Positions 49,799 to 58,472 of a DNA stretch of 64,000 nucleotides are shown here, piece by piece. The notes under the pieces are model-generated. The model was given only the letters and a program-made list of their open reading frames with translations. It made no database searches and was not told where the DNA came from. How positions within the stretch are numbered: position 1 is the stretch's first letter; the number at the start of each line of letters is the position of its first letter. This DNA comes from Segatella copri (GTDB taxonomy: Bacteria; Bacteroidota; Bacteroidia; Bacteroidales; Bacteroidaceae). The translations under genes and the position numbers were made by a program. The stretch covers positions 1 to 64,000 of the forward strand of contig NZ_NMPZ01000006.1 of NCBI RefSeq assembly GCF_002224675.1, read 5' to 3'.

Positions 49799-50986
49799 TT
49801 AATCCTCAAATCGCTTTCCGTTCTCATATACACCCTTGGCAGTAACCTGACCATTGCAGTCTTTCTCTACGAATCTGCCATCGCGTGCATCCTTCTTATA
49901 GTTGCCCTCGAAGCGCTTGCCGTCCTTGTTCTCCTCGATACAGAAGCCCTCGCGCTTACCATTGTGATAGACACCCTTGAAGCGGTTGCCGTTGGCGTAA
50001 TGTATCACCACGTTGCCATCGACATATCCCTTCTTGAACTCGCCTTCAAAGATGTCGCCGTTCTTCTTGGTCAACTTTCCCCTACCGTTCTGCAGGTCGT
50101 CTTTCCAGCTGCCAACATAGATGTCGCCATTCTTCCATACGAAAGTACCCTGTCCGGAACGCTGGCCATCCACAAACTGTCCGGTGTATTTCGAACCGCT
50201 GGCTGAGCGGAAAATTCCTTCACCGGTACGTTCACCCTGCGAATAATTACCTTCATAGATATCACCGTTATGGAATTTGTAGATACCCTTACCGTCCTGG
50301 ATATCATCCTTCCAGTCGCCAATATAGGTATCACCGTCAGCATATTTAAAGGTACCCTTGCCGGAGCGCTGGTTATCTACCCACTGTCCATCGTAGGTGG
50401 TTCCATCTCCCCAGTCAAAGAATCCATTTCCATTCTTCATGTCGTTCATCCACTGGCCTTTGTATTTGGCACCGTTGGAATAGGTGTAGGTACCTTTTCC
50501 CTGTCGCTTATCCTTATACCAGTCGCCGTCATACTTATCACCATTGTAATAGTACATCACGCCATGTCCGTGCTGGAAATCGCGGAACCAGAGTCCTACA
50601 TACTTATTATTGTTCTGGAAGTAATAGGTACCCTTGCCGTGCTGCTGGTCCTGCAGCCACTGTCCTTCGTATCTCTCGCCATCCGAGAAAGTATATACGC
50701 CATATCCGCTGCGCTTTCCCTTGACGTAGGCACCCTCGTAAGTATCACCATTCTTATATATGGTAGATCCCTTGCCCTGTGGCTTGCCGCTTACCATCTC
50801 TCCCTTATACTGACCGCCATCACGGGTGATGCAGCTACCGAGCGAGATTTTCTGCGCCGACATGGCAAGAGGCGAACAAGCCAGCATCATCGCCAGCATC
50901 ATCTGCTTACCTGTAAGCAAGAACGTGCTTACAGAAAAATATCTTATAGAATTGTTTTTCTTATCATTCATGTCGTTTATCATCAT
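49799..50986 (-). CDS. Exported MORN-repeat protein (14 repeats)
   Basis: I place the start at the ATG at 50986, because the longer frame (to 51094) would begin at the promoter itself. An N-terminal hydrophobic stretch (LLTGKQMMLAMMLACSPLAMSAQ) is probably a signal peptide. The rest is 14 consecutive 23-residue MORN repeats of the form GDxYEGxWxxGxxxGxGxYxxxN, and a partial fifteenth (QVTAKGVYENGKRFED). MORN repeats form elongated beta-hairpin ladders that bind lipids or proteins. The absence of any other domain suggests a structural or scaffold role at the cell envelope. Confidence 0.88.
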   Translation of the reverse strand: MMINDMNDKKNNSIRYFSVSTFLLTGKQMMLAMMLACSPLAMSAQKISLGSCITRDGGQYKGEMVSGKPQGKGSTIYKNGDTYEGAYVKGKRSGYGVYTFSDGERYEGQWLQDQQHGKGTYYFQNNNKYVGLWFRDFQHGHGVMYYYNGDKYDGDWYKDKRQGKGTYTYSNGAKYKGQWMNDMKNGNGFFDWGDGTTYDGQWVDNQRSGKGTFKYADGDTYIGDWKDDIQDGKGIYKFHNGDIYEGNYSQGERTGEGIFRSASGSKYTGQFVDGQRSGQGTFVWKNGDIYVGSWKDDLQNGRGKLTKKNGDIFEGEFKKGYVDGNVVIHYANGNRFKGVYHNGKREGFCIEENKDGKRFEGNYKKDARDGRFVEKDCNGQVTAKGVYENGKRFED

Positions 50987-51091
50987 TTTGATTTCAATAA
51001 GAACCGGTATTACAACCGTTTCCGAGCCACATGATTGCGAGTCCAGAACGGAGTTTGACCGATTCCGAACCGATATATTCGATTCAATCCC

Positions 51092-51123
51092 CAAAAGTAA
51101 CGCTTTTTCGGCAAACCGCCAAA
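51092..51123 (-). promoter_or_regulatory. Promoter of the MORN-repeat gene
   Basis: The minus-strand TACTTTTG (51092-51099) is preceded by TTTG (51120-51123) with a 20-bp spacer. It implies a leader of about 100 nt. Confidence 0.6.
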
Positions 51124-51268
51124 TAGATTAAGCAAATTTAAGGGAAAAAGAATAAAAATAAGATTTCCTGAAAAAAAGTTCTTCCGGATACAATAAAACG
51201 GGAAATCAGCCGTTATTAGGGCAAATAAATGATAATACCATCCAACTAATCAAAAAATAAAAATAAGT

Positions 51269-51979
51269 ATGATATTAAACTGCGCCATCATAGATGAAGA
51301 TCCTGAGGCTTTGGCTTTGCTGAAGCATTATGTTGAGGAAACACCATCCCTCAATCTTATCGGTGCGTACCACAACGCCATCGAAGCTGTAGATGGAATC
51401 CACCACAGCCATCTTGACATTCTGTTTCTTGCCATCCACATGCAGCAGATCAGCGGACTCGAGTTTGCCAAACTCGTGCCGATGAACGTGAAGATTATCT
51501 TCACCACCGCATTCAAGGAGTATGCCATCGAAGCATACAAGGTGAACGCCTTCGACTATCTGGTCAAGCCTATCCTATACGAAGACTTCATGCAGACCTG
51601 CCAGAAGGTATTCGACCATTATATGCAGGACGATACCTACAACCCTATCAAGCGCGATGGCTTTGTAGTAGTGAGGAACGAAAGCAAATACACCCGAATT
51701 CCTTTCGAGAACATACTCTTTATCGAGAGCGTGAAAGATTACGTGAAGTTCCACATGGCGGACGGACGCAACATCATGACCCTGGGCAACCTGAAACGCC
51801 TGGAAGAGAAACTTCCGCGCCAGAAATTCAGAAGAGTGCACCGCTCTTTCATTGCCAATCTAACTAATTTTGACTACATCCAGAACATGAAGGTAGTCTA
51901 TGGCAAACTGGCGGTGCCTATCTCTGACACCAACAAGGATGATGTGGTGAAATTCGTAGAAGAACACGGAATCAACTAA
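51269..51979 (+). CDS. LytTR response regulator with a degenerate receiver
   Basis: A 236-residue transcription regulator. The receiver domain (1-120) keeps the acidic pocket D9-E10-D11, the threonine in FTTAF and the lysine in LVKP (K100). However, the phospho-acceptor position in the FLDIxMP motif reads FLAIHMQ, with alanine at residue 55 (codon GCC). The C-terminal LytTR DNA-binding domain (about 135-236) has the usual ENILFIESVKDYVKFH and FRRVHRSFIANL motifs. No sensor kinase is adjacent. It probably acts without aspartate phosphorylation. It converges with the CBM20-HAD gene, their stop codons overlapping by 4 bp. Confidence 0.9.
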   Translation: MILNCAIIDEDPEALALLKHYVEETPSLNLIGAYHNAIEAVDGIHHSHLDILFLAIHMQQISGLEFAKLVPMNVKIIFTTAFKEYAIEAYKVNAFDYLVKPILYEDFMQTCQKVFDHYMQDDTYNPIKRDGFVVVRNESKYTRIPFENILFIESVKDYVKFHMADGRNIMTLGNLKRLEEKLPRQKFRRVHRSFIANLTNFDYIQNMKVVYGKLAVPISDTNKDDVVKFVEEHGIN

Positions 51980-53412
51980 CAGATCTGCAGCGGGGATGTA
52001 ACAAATATTCTAGCATCATGTGCGATAAGGAATTCGAGATCGCGGAATCCCCAAAGCACACTGATGCAAGGCATTCCGCTGTTCTTGGCGGTCATGACAT
52101 CCACATCACTGTCGCCGATATAGACTGCGCTTTCCCTATCGGCATTCATCTGACGCAAAGCCTCATTTACAGTATCCGGGGCTGGCTTTTTCTGAATATC
52201 CTCACGTTCACCGATAGCCACATCTACCAAGTCGCCAAAGAAATGGCGACAGAGGGCTTGGGTGGCAGCATAAAACTTATTGCTCACCACGGCAATATTC
52301 TTACCTCTATCCTTCAACTCCTGTAACATTTCCATCACACCCGGATAAGGCTGCGTGGTATCAAGATTATGCATCATATAGTGCTTGCGGAAATCGGCAA
52401 ACACCTGTTCAAACTTCTCATTTTCCAAACCTTCCGGAATGGCACGTTCCATCAGTTTCTTGACACCGTTTCCAACAAAGCGGCGCACCTCATCTACACT
52501 ACGCTCAGGAAAACCATTCGTCTTGAGGGCATAATTGCAGCTCGCAGCCAAATCGCCCAGGGTAGAAAGCAAGGTACCATCCAAGTCGAAGATATAGGTA
52601 TCGAAATTAAACTGAGCATGAGGTGGCATCTTCTTCACACGGAATTCACCGCCATGTAGGATACAGACATCCTTGGAATAAAGTCGGATTTCATCCGGAC
52701 CGCTAACCGCATAGCGGTTGGCTTTCTCCTCCTCATCATGGCCATAGGCGATACCTGTTCCCATGGTGCGATTCTCACCAAACTCCCATCTCTTAAACTG
52801 ATGGGTCCTGGCATCCACTACCACATATTTATACTCCAGCGGAGCCTCCAAAGCCTGTACGTTGACAGAGAGCACCCAACTGGTTCCGCCCTGATGAATC
52901 ATCGGAAGATAATGGTCAGTATTCCACTCGCCCAAGGTTGGATGATTACCCAGCAGTGCCACAGCCTCACCCTCGTGAAGCTGAGGAGCAGAAACCTTGA
53001 AGATCACGGTCTGCTCGAACAGAGGCAGCTTGGCAACCTCATCACCCGTCCAGACTACCGGAGACGTATAGTTGATGAAACCGCCCAGCAGCTCATTCTC
53101 ATCATCCAGCCAGAAGTCGGACAGGATATAGTTTCTGTTCGCCTCATACACATAGGCTCTAGGAGAAGCTACAGATTCCCTGCGCACCACATTTCCCTCG
53201 GCATCCACCACCTTATAATAATAGGCTACAGCCACAAAGGGATGATGACGGTTTTCCAAAGTATGGGTTTCAGCCATCCAATGATAACCATCTACTGTGT
53301 TCATCGCCAGATCTACCACCTTCCGCTTTCCGTCACGTGCGAAGAAGGTGATATCGGCATGCAAAGACTCCCCCCACTCTGCCTTGTATGATATTGTAAA
53401 TTTCATTCTCAT
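51976..53412 (-). CDS. Tandem CBM20 starch-binding domains fused to a HAD phosphatase
   Basis: The 478-residue protein has three parts. Residues 1-125 (MKFTISYKAEWGESLHADIT, then YYYKVVDAEGNVVRRES) match the first carbohydrate-binding module at the N-terminus of Bacteroidetes 4-alpha-glucanotransferases. Residues 134-217 form a clear CBM20 with GNHPTLGEW (W163), W179, LEYKYVVVD and W209. Residues 270-478 are a phosphoglycolate-phosphatase-like HAD domain with every motif intact: FDLDGT (D276, D278), S377, K408/K409 and GDSDVD (D434). There is no signal peptide, so it is cytoplasmic. By inference it dephosphorylates a glucan or glucan-derived phosphate. The nearest carbohydrate gene is glgB, 2.8 kb away. 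Confidence 0.85.
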   Translation of the reverse strand: MRMKFTISYKAEWGESLHADITFFARDGKRKVVDLAMNTVDGYHWMAETHTLENRHHPFVAVAYYYKVVDAEGNVVRRESVASPRAYVYEANRNYILSDFWLDDENELLGGFINYTSPVVWTGDEVAKLPLFEQTVIFKVSAPQLHEGEAVALLGNHPTLGEWNTDHYLPMIHQGGTSWVLSVNVQALEAPLEYKYVVVDARTHQFKRWEFGENRTMGTGIAYGHDEEEKANRYAVSGPDEIRLYSKDVCILHGGEFRVKKMPPHAQFNFDTYIFDLDGTLLSTLGDLAASCNYALKTNGFPERSVDEVRRFVGNGVKKLMERAIPEGLENEKFEQVFADFRKHYMMHNLDTTQPYPGVMEMLQELKDRGKNIAVVSNKFYAATQALCRHFFGDLVDVAIGEREDIQKKPAPDTVNEALRQMNADRESAVYIGDSDVDVMTAKNSGMPCISVLWGFRDLEFLIAHDARIFVTSPLQIC

Positions 53413-53458
53413 ATCATCTATCGTTTTAATATGTCAATATTCCTCAGTTTCAATGATG

Positions 53459-53466
53459 CAAAGGTA
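53459..53466 (-). promoter_or_regulatory. Promoter -7 box of the CBM20-HAD gene
   Basis: The minus-strand TACCTTTG matches TAnnTTTG, 46 bp before the start. No clear -33 box is present. Confidence 0.45.
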
Positions 53467-53527
53467 ATGAAAATCTTCATACCACGGATAAAGAATCAGT
53501 GAATTAACCTATTTTAATTGACTACGC

Positions 53528-53558
53528 TTTGCTATTTGGCATTTTTACTGTACTTTTG
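53528..53558 (+). promoter_or_regulatory. Promoter of mltG
   Basis: TTTG (53528-53531), 19 bp, then TACTTTTG (53551-53558): a full match to the Bacteroidetes consensus. Confidence 0.7.
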
Positions 53559-53565
53559 CACCAAA

Positions 53566-53640
53566 ATGTTTCAAGAAGAACAGATCAAGTTCAAAGACGA
53601 ACAGAAATATTTCAAGAAGAAAAGAAAATGTTTTAAGTAG
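53566..53640 (+). other. Possible 24-codon leader ORF upstream of mltG
   Basis: An ATG at 53566, right at the expected transcription start, opens a 24-codon frame rich in K, E, Q and F that stops at 53640. The stop is 9 bp before the mltG ATG. TTTCAAGAAGA-like segments repeat within it. It may be a translated leader or simply A-rich untranslated RNA. Confidence 0.3.
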
Positions 53641-53649
53641 ATAAAGAAA

Positions 53650-54702
53650 ATGAAGAAAAAGAAAACAACTTCTAAGTTTTACCTCTATGGCGCCATCGGC
53701 TGCATCGCCGTCATTGCCATCGTAGGTTATCTCTACTGCTTCTCATCATTCTCGAAAAGCAGCGAAACCAAGTATGTATATATCGATGCCGATGACAACA
53801 TCGACTCTGTATATAATAAGGTGAAACCTTTCGCCAAGAGCATCCCGATGCAGGCATTCCGCACACTCACCCTTCATTCAGGCTATGCCGACCACATCCG
53901 CACCGGTAGATACGCCATCCATCCTGGAGACGGAGCACTCAAGGTCTGGCGTCACATGAAGAATGGTTTGCAGGAACCTGTCAACCTCACCATACCTTCC
54001 GTACGCACCATCGACAAGCTCGCCGTAGAGCTGAGCAAGAAACTGATGCTCGACAGCACAGAAATCAAGAAGGCACTCACAGATGAGACGGTTTGCGAGA
54101 AGATGGGCTACGACACAGCCACCATCGCCTGCATGTTTATCCCTAACACCTACGATATCTACTGGAATGTATCCATCGAGAAATTCCTGGAACGCATGAA
54201 GAAAGAGAGCGACAAGTTCTGGAACTTTGAACGCACGGAGAAGGCCAAGACGATGAAGCTCACTCCTAACCAGGTGATTACACTTGCCAGTATTGTAGAT
54301 GAGGAAACTGCCAACAACGGCGAAAAACCGATGATTGCAGGTATGTACTACAACCGACTGATGCTGCGCAATGCAGAGTATCCGGAAGGTATGCCACTGC
54401 AGGCTGACCCAACCATCAAGTTCGCCTGGAAGCGTTTCGAACTGAAGCGTATCTACAACAACCTCCTGTACATCAAGAGCCCATACAACACCTACAAGAA
54501 TCCAGGTCTTCCTCCTGGTCCTATCCGCATTCCATCGGTTGCCGGCATTGATGCCGTACTCAACCATGTAAAGCACGAGTATCTCTATATGTGCGCCAAG
54601 GAGGATTTCAGCGGCACCCACAATTTTGCCCGCACCTATCAGGAGCACCTGCAGAATGCAGCAAAATATTCCAAGGCACTCAACGAAAGAGGAATCAAGT
54701 AA
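53650..54702 (+). CDS. mltG: Endolytic murein transglycosylase MltG
   Basis: MltG cleaves nascent glycan strands and sets their length. The 350-residue protein has one transmembrane helix (about 12-33), an N-terminal LysM-like part (about 40-105) and the YceG catalytic domain. LASIVDEETANN (212-223) carries the probable catalytic glutamate (E219 by alignment to the IVEKET motif), followed by GMYYNRL. The C-terminal segments LLYIKSPYNTYKNPGLPPGPI and NPGLPPGPIRIPSVAGIDA are diagnostic. Confidence 0.95.
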   Translation: MKKKKTTSKFYLYGAIGCIAVIAIVGYLYCFSSFSKSSETKYVYIDADDNIDSVYNKVKPFAKSIPMQAFRTLTLHSGYADHIRTGRYAIHPGDGALKVWRHMKNGLQEPVNLTIPSVRTIDKLAVELSKKLMLDSTEIKKALTDETVCEKMGYDTATIACMFIPNTYDIYWNVSIEKFLERMKKESDKFWNFERTEKAKTMKLTPNQVITLASIVDEETANNGEKPMIAGMYYNRLMLRNAEYPEGMPLQADPTIKFAWKRFELKRIYNNLLYIKSPYNTYKNPGLPPGPIRIPSVAGIDAVLNHVKHEYLYMCAKEDFSGTHNFARTYQEHLQNAAKYSKALNERGIK

Positions 54703-54711
54703 ACGATATAT

Positions 54712-54758
54712 CAGAAAACTTGCAAAATGTCTGTCATTTTGCAAGTTTTCTGTTTTTT
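54712..54758 (+). terminator. Terminator of mltG
   Basis: An uninterrupted 18-bp stem (54712-54729 / 54735-54752, CAGAAAACTTGCAAAATG and its complement) with a 5-nt loop is followed by six T residues. It is the strongest terminator in the window. Confidence 0.9.
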
Positions 54759-54759
54759 A

Positions 54760-54791
54760 TTTGGTAGTCTCCCTAAATTGTTGTAAATTTG
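54760..54791 (+). promoter_or_regulatory. Promoter of the ACT-DUF711 operon
   Basis: TTTG (54760-54763), a 20-bp spacer and TAAATTTG (54784-54791) match the consensus. It starts right after the mltG terminator. Confidence 0.7.
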
Positions 54792-54826
54792 CAGCATTAA
54801 ACTATCCATATAAAATAATTTATTAC

Positions 54827-55099
54827 ATGAACAGAACGATTATTACAGTAGTGGGCAAGGATACAAAAGGTATCATCGCCAGAGTTTGTACCTATTTGGC
54901 AGAGAAGGACGTCAATATCCTGGATATCTCTCAGACCATCGTACAAGAGTACTTCAACATGATGATGATTGTTGACATGGGTAAGATGAATACATCTTTC
55001 GAGACTGTTGCCGACGAACTCGCTGATCTTGGCAAGAGCATTGGTGTTCAGGTAAAATGCCAGCGTGAGGAAATCTTCAACATGATGCACCGCATCTAA
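54827..55099 (+). CDS. ACT domain protein (UPF0237)
   Basis: The 90-residue protein, starting at the ATG at 54827 ([20 protein letters not shown]), is a single ACT domain with the ligand-loop motif [32 protein letters not shown] domains bind small ligands, often amino acids. Stand-alone members of this family are regularly encoded next to DUF711 genes and presumably regulate or sense for them. The spacing to the next gene is 31 bp. Confidence 0.9.
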   Translation: MNRTIITVVGKDTKGIIARVCTYLAEKDVNILDISQTIVQEYFNMMMIVDMGKMNTSFETVADELADLGKSIGVQVKCQREEIFNMMHRI

Positions 55100-55130
55100 G
55101 TTTATCACATTTAAAAGCAATAGAAGGAAT

Positions 55131-56495
55131 ATGATCAATATATCTGAGGTTATCGAAACCAACAAGATGATTGAGCAGGAGAACTTCGACGTGCGCACCA
55201 TCACCATGGGTATCAACCTCCTGGACTGTGCCACTTCAGATCTCGACCAGCTCTGTCAGAACATTTATAATAAGATTACCCGCCTCGCCAAGGATTTGGT
55301 GAAGACTGGTGAGGACATCTCTAAAGAGTATGGTGTGCCTATCGTAAACAAGCGCATCTCTATCACTCCGATTGCACTCGTAGGTGGTTCTGCCTGCAAG
55401 ACTACCGATGACTATGTGAAGATTGCCAAGACTCTCGACAAGTGTGCCAAGGAGTTGGGTGTCAACTTCCTCGGTGGATACTCAGCCATCGTAAGCAAGG
55501 GTATGAGCAAGAGCGATGAGCTTCTCATCCGTTCTATCCCTCAGGCTATGGCTCAGACCGATTTCATCTGCAGCTCTGTAAACGTAGGTTCTACCAAGAC
55601 CGGTATCAATATGGATGCCGTACGACTGTTGGGCGAAATCATCAAGGATACAGCCGAGGCTACCAAAGATAATGGTTCCTTGGGTTGCGCTAAGCTCGTT
55701 GTTCTCTGCAATGCTCCTGATGATAACCCATTCATGGCAGGTGCCTTCCATGGCGTTTCTGAGGCAGACGCTGTTGTCAGCGTAGGTGTCAGCGGTCCTG
55801 GTGTAGTAAAATATGCTTTGGAGCAGGTGAAGGGCGAAAGCTTCGAGGTTCTCTGCGAGACTATCAAGCGTACTGCTTTCAAGATTACACGTGTAGGTCA
55901 GCTGGTTGCCAAGGAGGCATCACGCCGCCTGAACGTACCATTCGGCATCATCGACCTTTCATTGGCTCCTACTCCAGCCATCGGCGACAGCGTAGCTGAT
56001 ATTCTGGAGTTGATTGGTCTGGAGCGTGCTGGTGCTCCAGGTACAACCGCAGCACTCGCACTTTTGAACGACCAGGTTAAGAAGGGCGGTATCATGGCTT
56101 CTTCTTATGTTGGCGGTTTGAGTGGTGCCTTCATCCCTGTTTCTGAGGACCAGGGTATGATCAATGCCGTAGAGGCAGGTGCACTTACTATCGAGAAGTT
56201 GGAGGCGATGACTTGCGTTTGCTCTGTAGGTTTGGATATGATTGCCATCCCTGGCGATACAGCAGCTACCACCATCTCCGGTGTCATTGCCGACGAGGCT
56301 GCCATTGGTATGGTAAACCAGAAGACCACTGCCGTCCGCATCATCCCTGTTGTGGGTATGAAGGTGGGAGATACAGTAGATTTCGGCGGTTTGTTGGGTT
56401 ATGCTCCAATCATGCCGGTTAATCAGTTCAGCTGCTCTGATTTCGTAAATCGTGTAGGTCGCATTCCTGCTCCTATCCACAGCTTTAAGAATTAA
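55131..56495 (+). CDS. PFL family protein (DUF711/UPF0210)
   Basis: The 454-residue protein has the DUF711 features [19 protein letters not shown] at the N-terminus, [15 protein letters not shown], and the glycine-rich [18 protein letters not shown] and [16 protein letters not shown] segments. It is structurally related to glycyl-radical enzymes of the pyruvate formate-lyase superfamily. However, I see no C-terminal glycyl-radical motif, so it is unlikely to work as one. The function is unknown. It is cotranscribed with the ACT gene and ended by the terminator at 56522. Confidence 0.9.
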   Translation: MINISEVIETNKMIEQENFDVRTITMGINLLDCATSDLDQLCQNIYNKITRLAKDLVKTGEDISKEYGVPIVNKRISITPIALVGGSACKTTDDYVKIAKTLDKCAKELGVNFLGGYSAIVSKGMSKSDELLIRSIPQAMAQTDFICSSVNVGSTKTGINMDAVRLLGEIIKDTAEATKDNGSLGCAKLVVLCNAPDDNPFMAGAFHGVSEADAVVSVGVSGPGVVKYALEQVKGESFEVLCETIKRTAFKITRVGQLVAKEASRRLNVPFGIIDLSLAPTPAIGDSVADILELIGLERAGAPGTTAALALLNDQVKKGGIMASSYVGGLSGAFIPVSEDQGMINAVEAGALTIEKLEAMTCVCSVGLDMIAIPGDTAATTISGVIADEAAIGMVNQKTTAVRIIPVVGMKVGDTVDFGGLLGYAPIMPVNQFSCSDFVNRVGRIPAPIHSFKN

Positions 56496-56521
56496 GACAT
56501 TTAAAACTTTCCATATCGTTT

Positions 56522-56569
56522 GGGGGAGGCATCAGTCTATCACGACTGCTTGCCGCCCCCTTTTCTTTT
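56522..56569 (+). terminator. Terminator of the ACT-DUF711 operon
   Basis: GGGGGAGGCA (56522-56531) pairs with TGCCGCCCCC (56551-56560), with an inner CAGTC/GACTG stem. TTTTCTTTT follows. Confidence 0.85.
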
Positions 56570-56596
56570 GTGGGAAATAGATTATCATACAACTAC

Positions 56597-56816
56597 TTCA
56601 CCTATCACTTACAGCTGCCTCTCCTATCACTTATAGCTGCCTCTCCTATCACTTACAGCAGACTCTCCTATCACTTGCAGCTACTTCTCCTATCACCTGC
56701 AGCTACTTCTCCTATCACCTGCAGCTACTTCTCCTATCACTTGCAGCTGACTCTCCTATCACTTACAGCTGACTCTCCTATCACTTGCAGCTGACTCTCC
56801 TATCACTTGCAGCTAC
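56597..56816. repeat. Ten tandem 22-bp repeats
   Basis: Ten consecutive 22-bp units have the form CTCTCCTATCACTTRCAGCT plus 2 variable bases (AC, GA or GC). Variation is mostly at the last two positions and at one C/T. A decayed eleventh unit follows. Most units include CAGCT(G). The array fills much of the 516-bp gap between the DUF711 terminator and hisS. From 56817 to 57011 I see nothing identifiable. Confidence 0.92.
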
Positions 56817-57011
56817 TTCTCTATACTGGCACCAAACTGCAGCACATACTTGATCTGCTTGCCGGCAACATGAGAAGGATTCGCTTCTAGCCCTAAAGCT
56901 AAAAAAAATCCGCCTCCTATGCAGAGTTTTCACAAATTCATACATAAGAGAACGGACGAATGGTAAATATATACGGTAGAAAAACCTTATACCAGAATTA
57001 TATAGCCTTTA

Positions 57012-58376
57012 TTATTTCTTAACGACAGCGATGAGCTCCTCTGCAGAAACCAAAGTCTGCTCACCACTCTCCATATTCTTCAATGTAACCTTGCCAGCTG
57101 CCATCTCATTCTCGCCAGCGAGAACAACAAATGGAATCTGCTTGGCGTTGGCATAGCTCATCTGCTTCTTCATCTTCGCCTTGTCTGGGAAGATCTCAGT
57201 GCGGATACCAGCTGCACGAGCGGCAGTCACGATAGGAAGACAATAGGCTGTCTCTTTCTCACCGAAATTGATGAAGAGCACCTGAGTAGAATTGACCGCC
57301 TCCTTTGGATAGAGATCGAGGGCATTGAGCACATCGTAGATGCGGTCGGCACCAAAACTGATACCTACTCCACTCAATCCTGGCAAGCCAAAGATACCGG
57401 TAAGGTTGTCGTAACGACCACCACCAGTGATACTGCCCATAGGAGTATCAAGCGCCTTCACCTCGAAGATGGCACCAGTATAATAGTTCAAGCCACGAGC
57501 CAAAGTAAGGTCGAGCTCAATCTCATTGTTCAGACCAACAGACTTCAAGGTATCAAGGATAAACTTAGTTTCCTCTACACCCTTCAATCCGATTTCAGAA
57601 CCTTCGAGAACCTTGGAAATCACTTCAAGTTTCTCATCGTTAGAACCTGACAATGAGATGATTGGCTGCAACTTCTCAATAGCCTCTTCAGAAATGCCAT
57701 CATTGCGAAGTTCCTCGTTCACATTGTCAAGACCAATCTTGTCGAGCTTATCGATAGCCACGGTGATATCTACGATCTTCTCTGCCTCGCCAATTACCTC
57801 AGCAATACCGGTAAGGATCTTACGGTTATTGATCTTGATGCAGACACGCACACCAAACTTGGTAAAGACTGTATCTACAATCTGCATCAACTCAACCTCG
57901 TTGAGAAGAGAATCAGAACCAACCACATCAGCATCGCACTGATAGAACTCGCGATAGCGACCCTTCTGTGGACGGTCGGCACGCCATACTGGCTGAATCT
58001 GATAGCGCTTGAAAGGCATCTGCAACTCATCTCGATGCTGCACCACGTAGCGTGCGAAAGGCACGGTAAGATCGTAGCGAAGACCCTTCTCGCAGAGCTT
58101 TGCCGCCAACTTGAGTGATCCGAGCGAATGAATATCCTCATCGCTCACCTTATTCATATAGTCACCTGAATTCAAAATCTTAAAGAGCAGCTTGTCGCCC
58201 TCCTCACCATACTTACCCATCAAGGTCTGAAGGGTCTCCATGGCAGGAGTCTCAATCTGCTGGAATCCGTAAAGGGCATACACATCCTTGATGGTATTGA
58301 AGATGTAATTACGCTTTGCCATCTCAACAGGACCGAAATCGCGGGTACCCTTTGGAATACTTGGTTTCTGAGCCAT
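57012..58376 (-). CDS. hisS: Histidine--tRNA ligase
   Basis: HisS charges tRNA-His. The 454-residue class II enzyme starts [21 protein letters not shown]. It has motif 2 ([31 protein letters not shown]) and the histidine-specific [14 protein letters not shown] and [13 protein letters not shown], then the C-terminal anticodon domain. It is 96 bp downstream of purA. The gap holds short inverted AT-rich repeats (GTTTAATG / CATTAAAC). Confidence 0.96.
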   Translation of the reverse strand: MAQKPSIPKGTRDFGPVEMAKRNYIFNTIKDVYALYGFQQIETPAMETLQTLMGKYGEEGDKLLFKILNSGDYMNKVSDEDIHSLGSLKLAAKLCEKGLRYDLTVPFARYVVQHRDELQMPFKRYQIQPVWRADRPQKGRYREFYQCDADVVGSDSLLNEVELMQIVDTVFTKFGVRVCIKINNRKILTGIAEVIGEAEKIVDITVAIDKLDKIGLDNVNEELRNDGISEEAIEKLQPIISLSGSNDEKLEVISKVLEGSEIGLKGVEETKFILDTLKSVGLNNEIELDLTLARGLNYYTGAIFEVKALDTPMGSITGGGRYDNLTGIFGLPGLSGVGISFGADRIYDVLNALDLYPKEAVNSTQVLFINFGEKETAYCLPIVTAARAAGIRTEIFPDKAKMKKQMSYANAKQIPFVVLAGENEMAAGKVTLKNMESGEQTLVSAEELIAVVKK

Positions 58377-58472
58377 TTATTTATGTTAAATATTAAATGT
58401 TAAATGTTTAATGCCTAGTGCTATGCTCACCCTTAAGCAAACATCATACACCAAACATTAAACACTATCAAA

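Noticed and set aside
56570-56794. 74-codon frame made of repeats
   Set aside because: It runs through the 22-bp tandem array; its 22-residue periodicity is only the repeat read in three frames.
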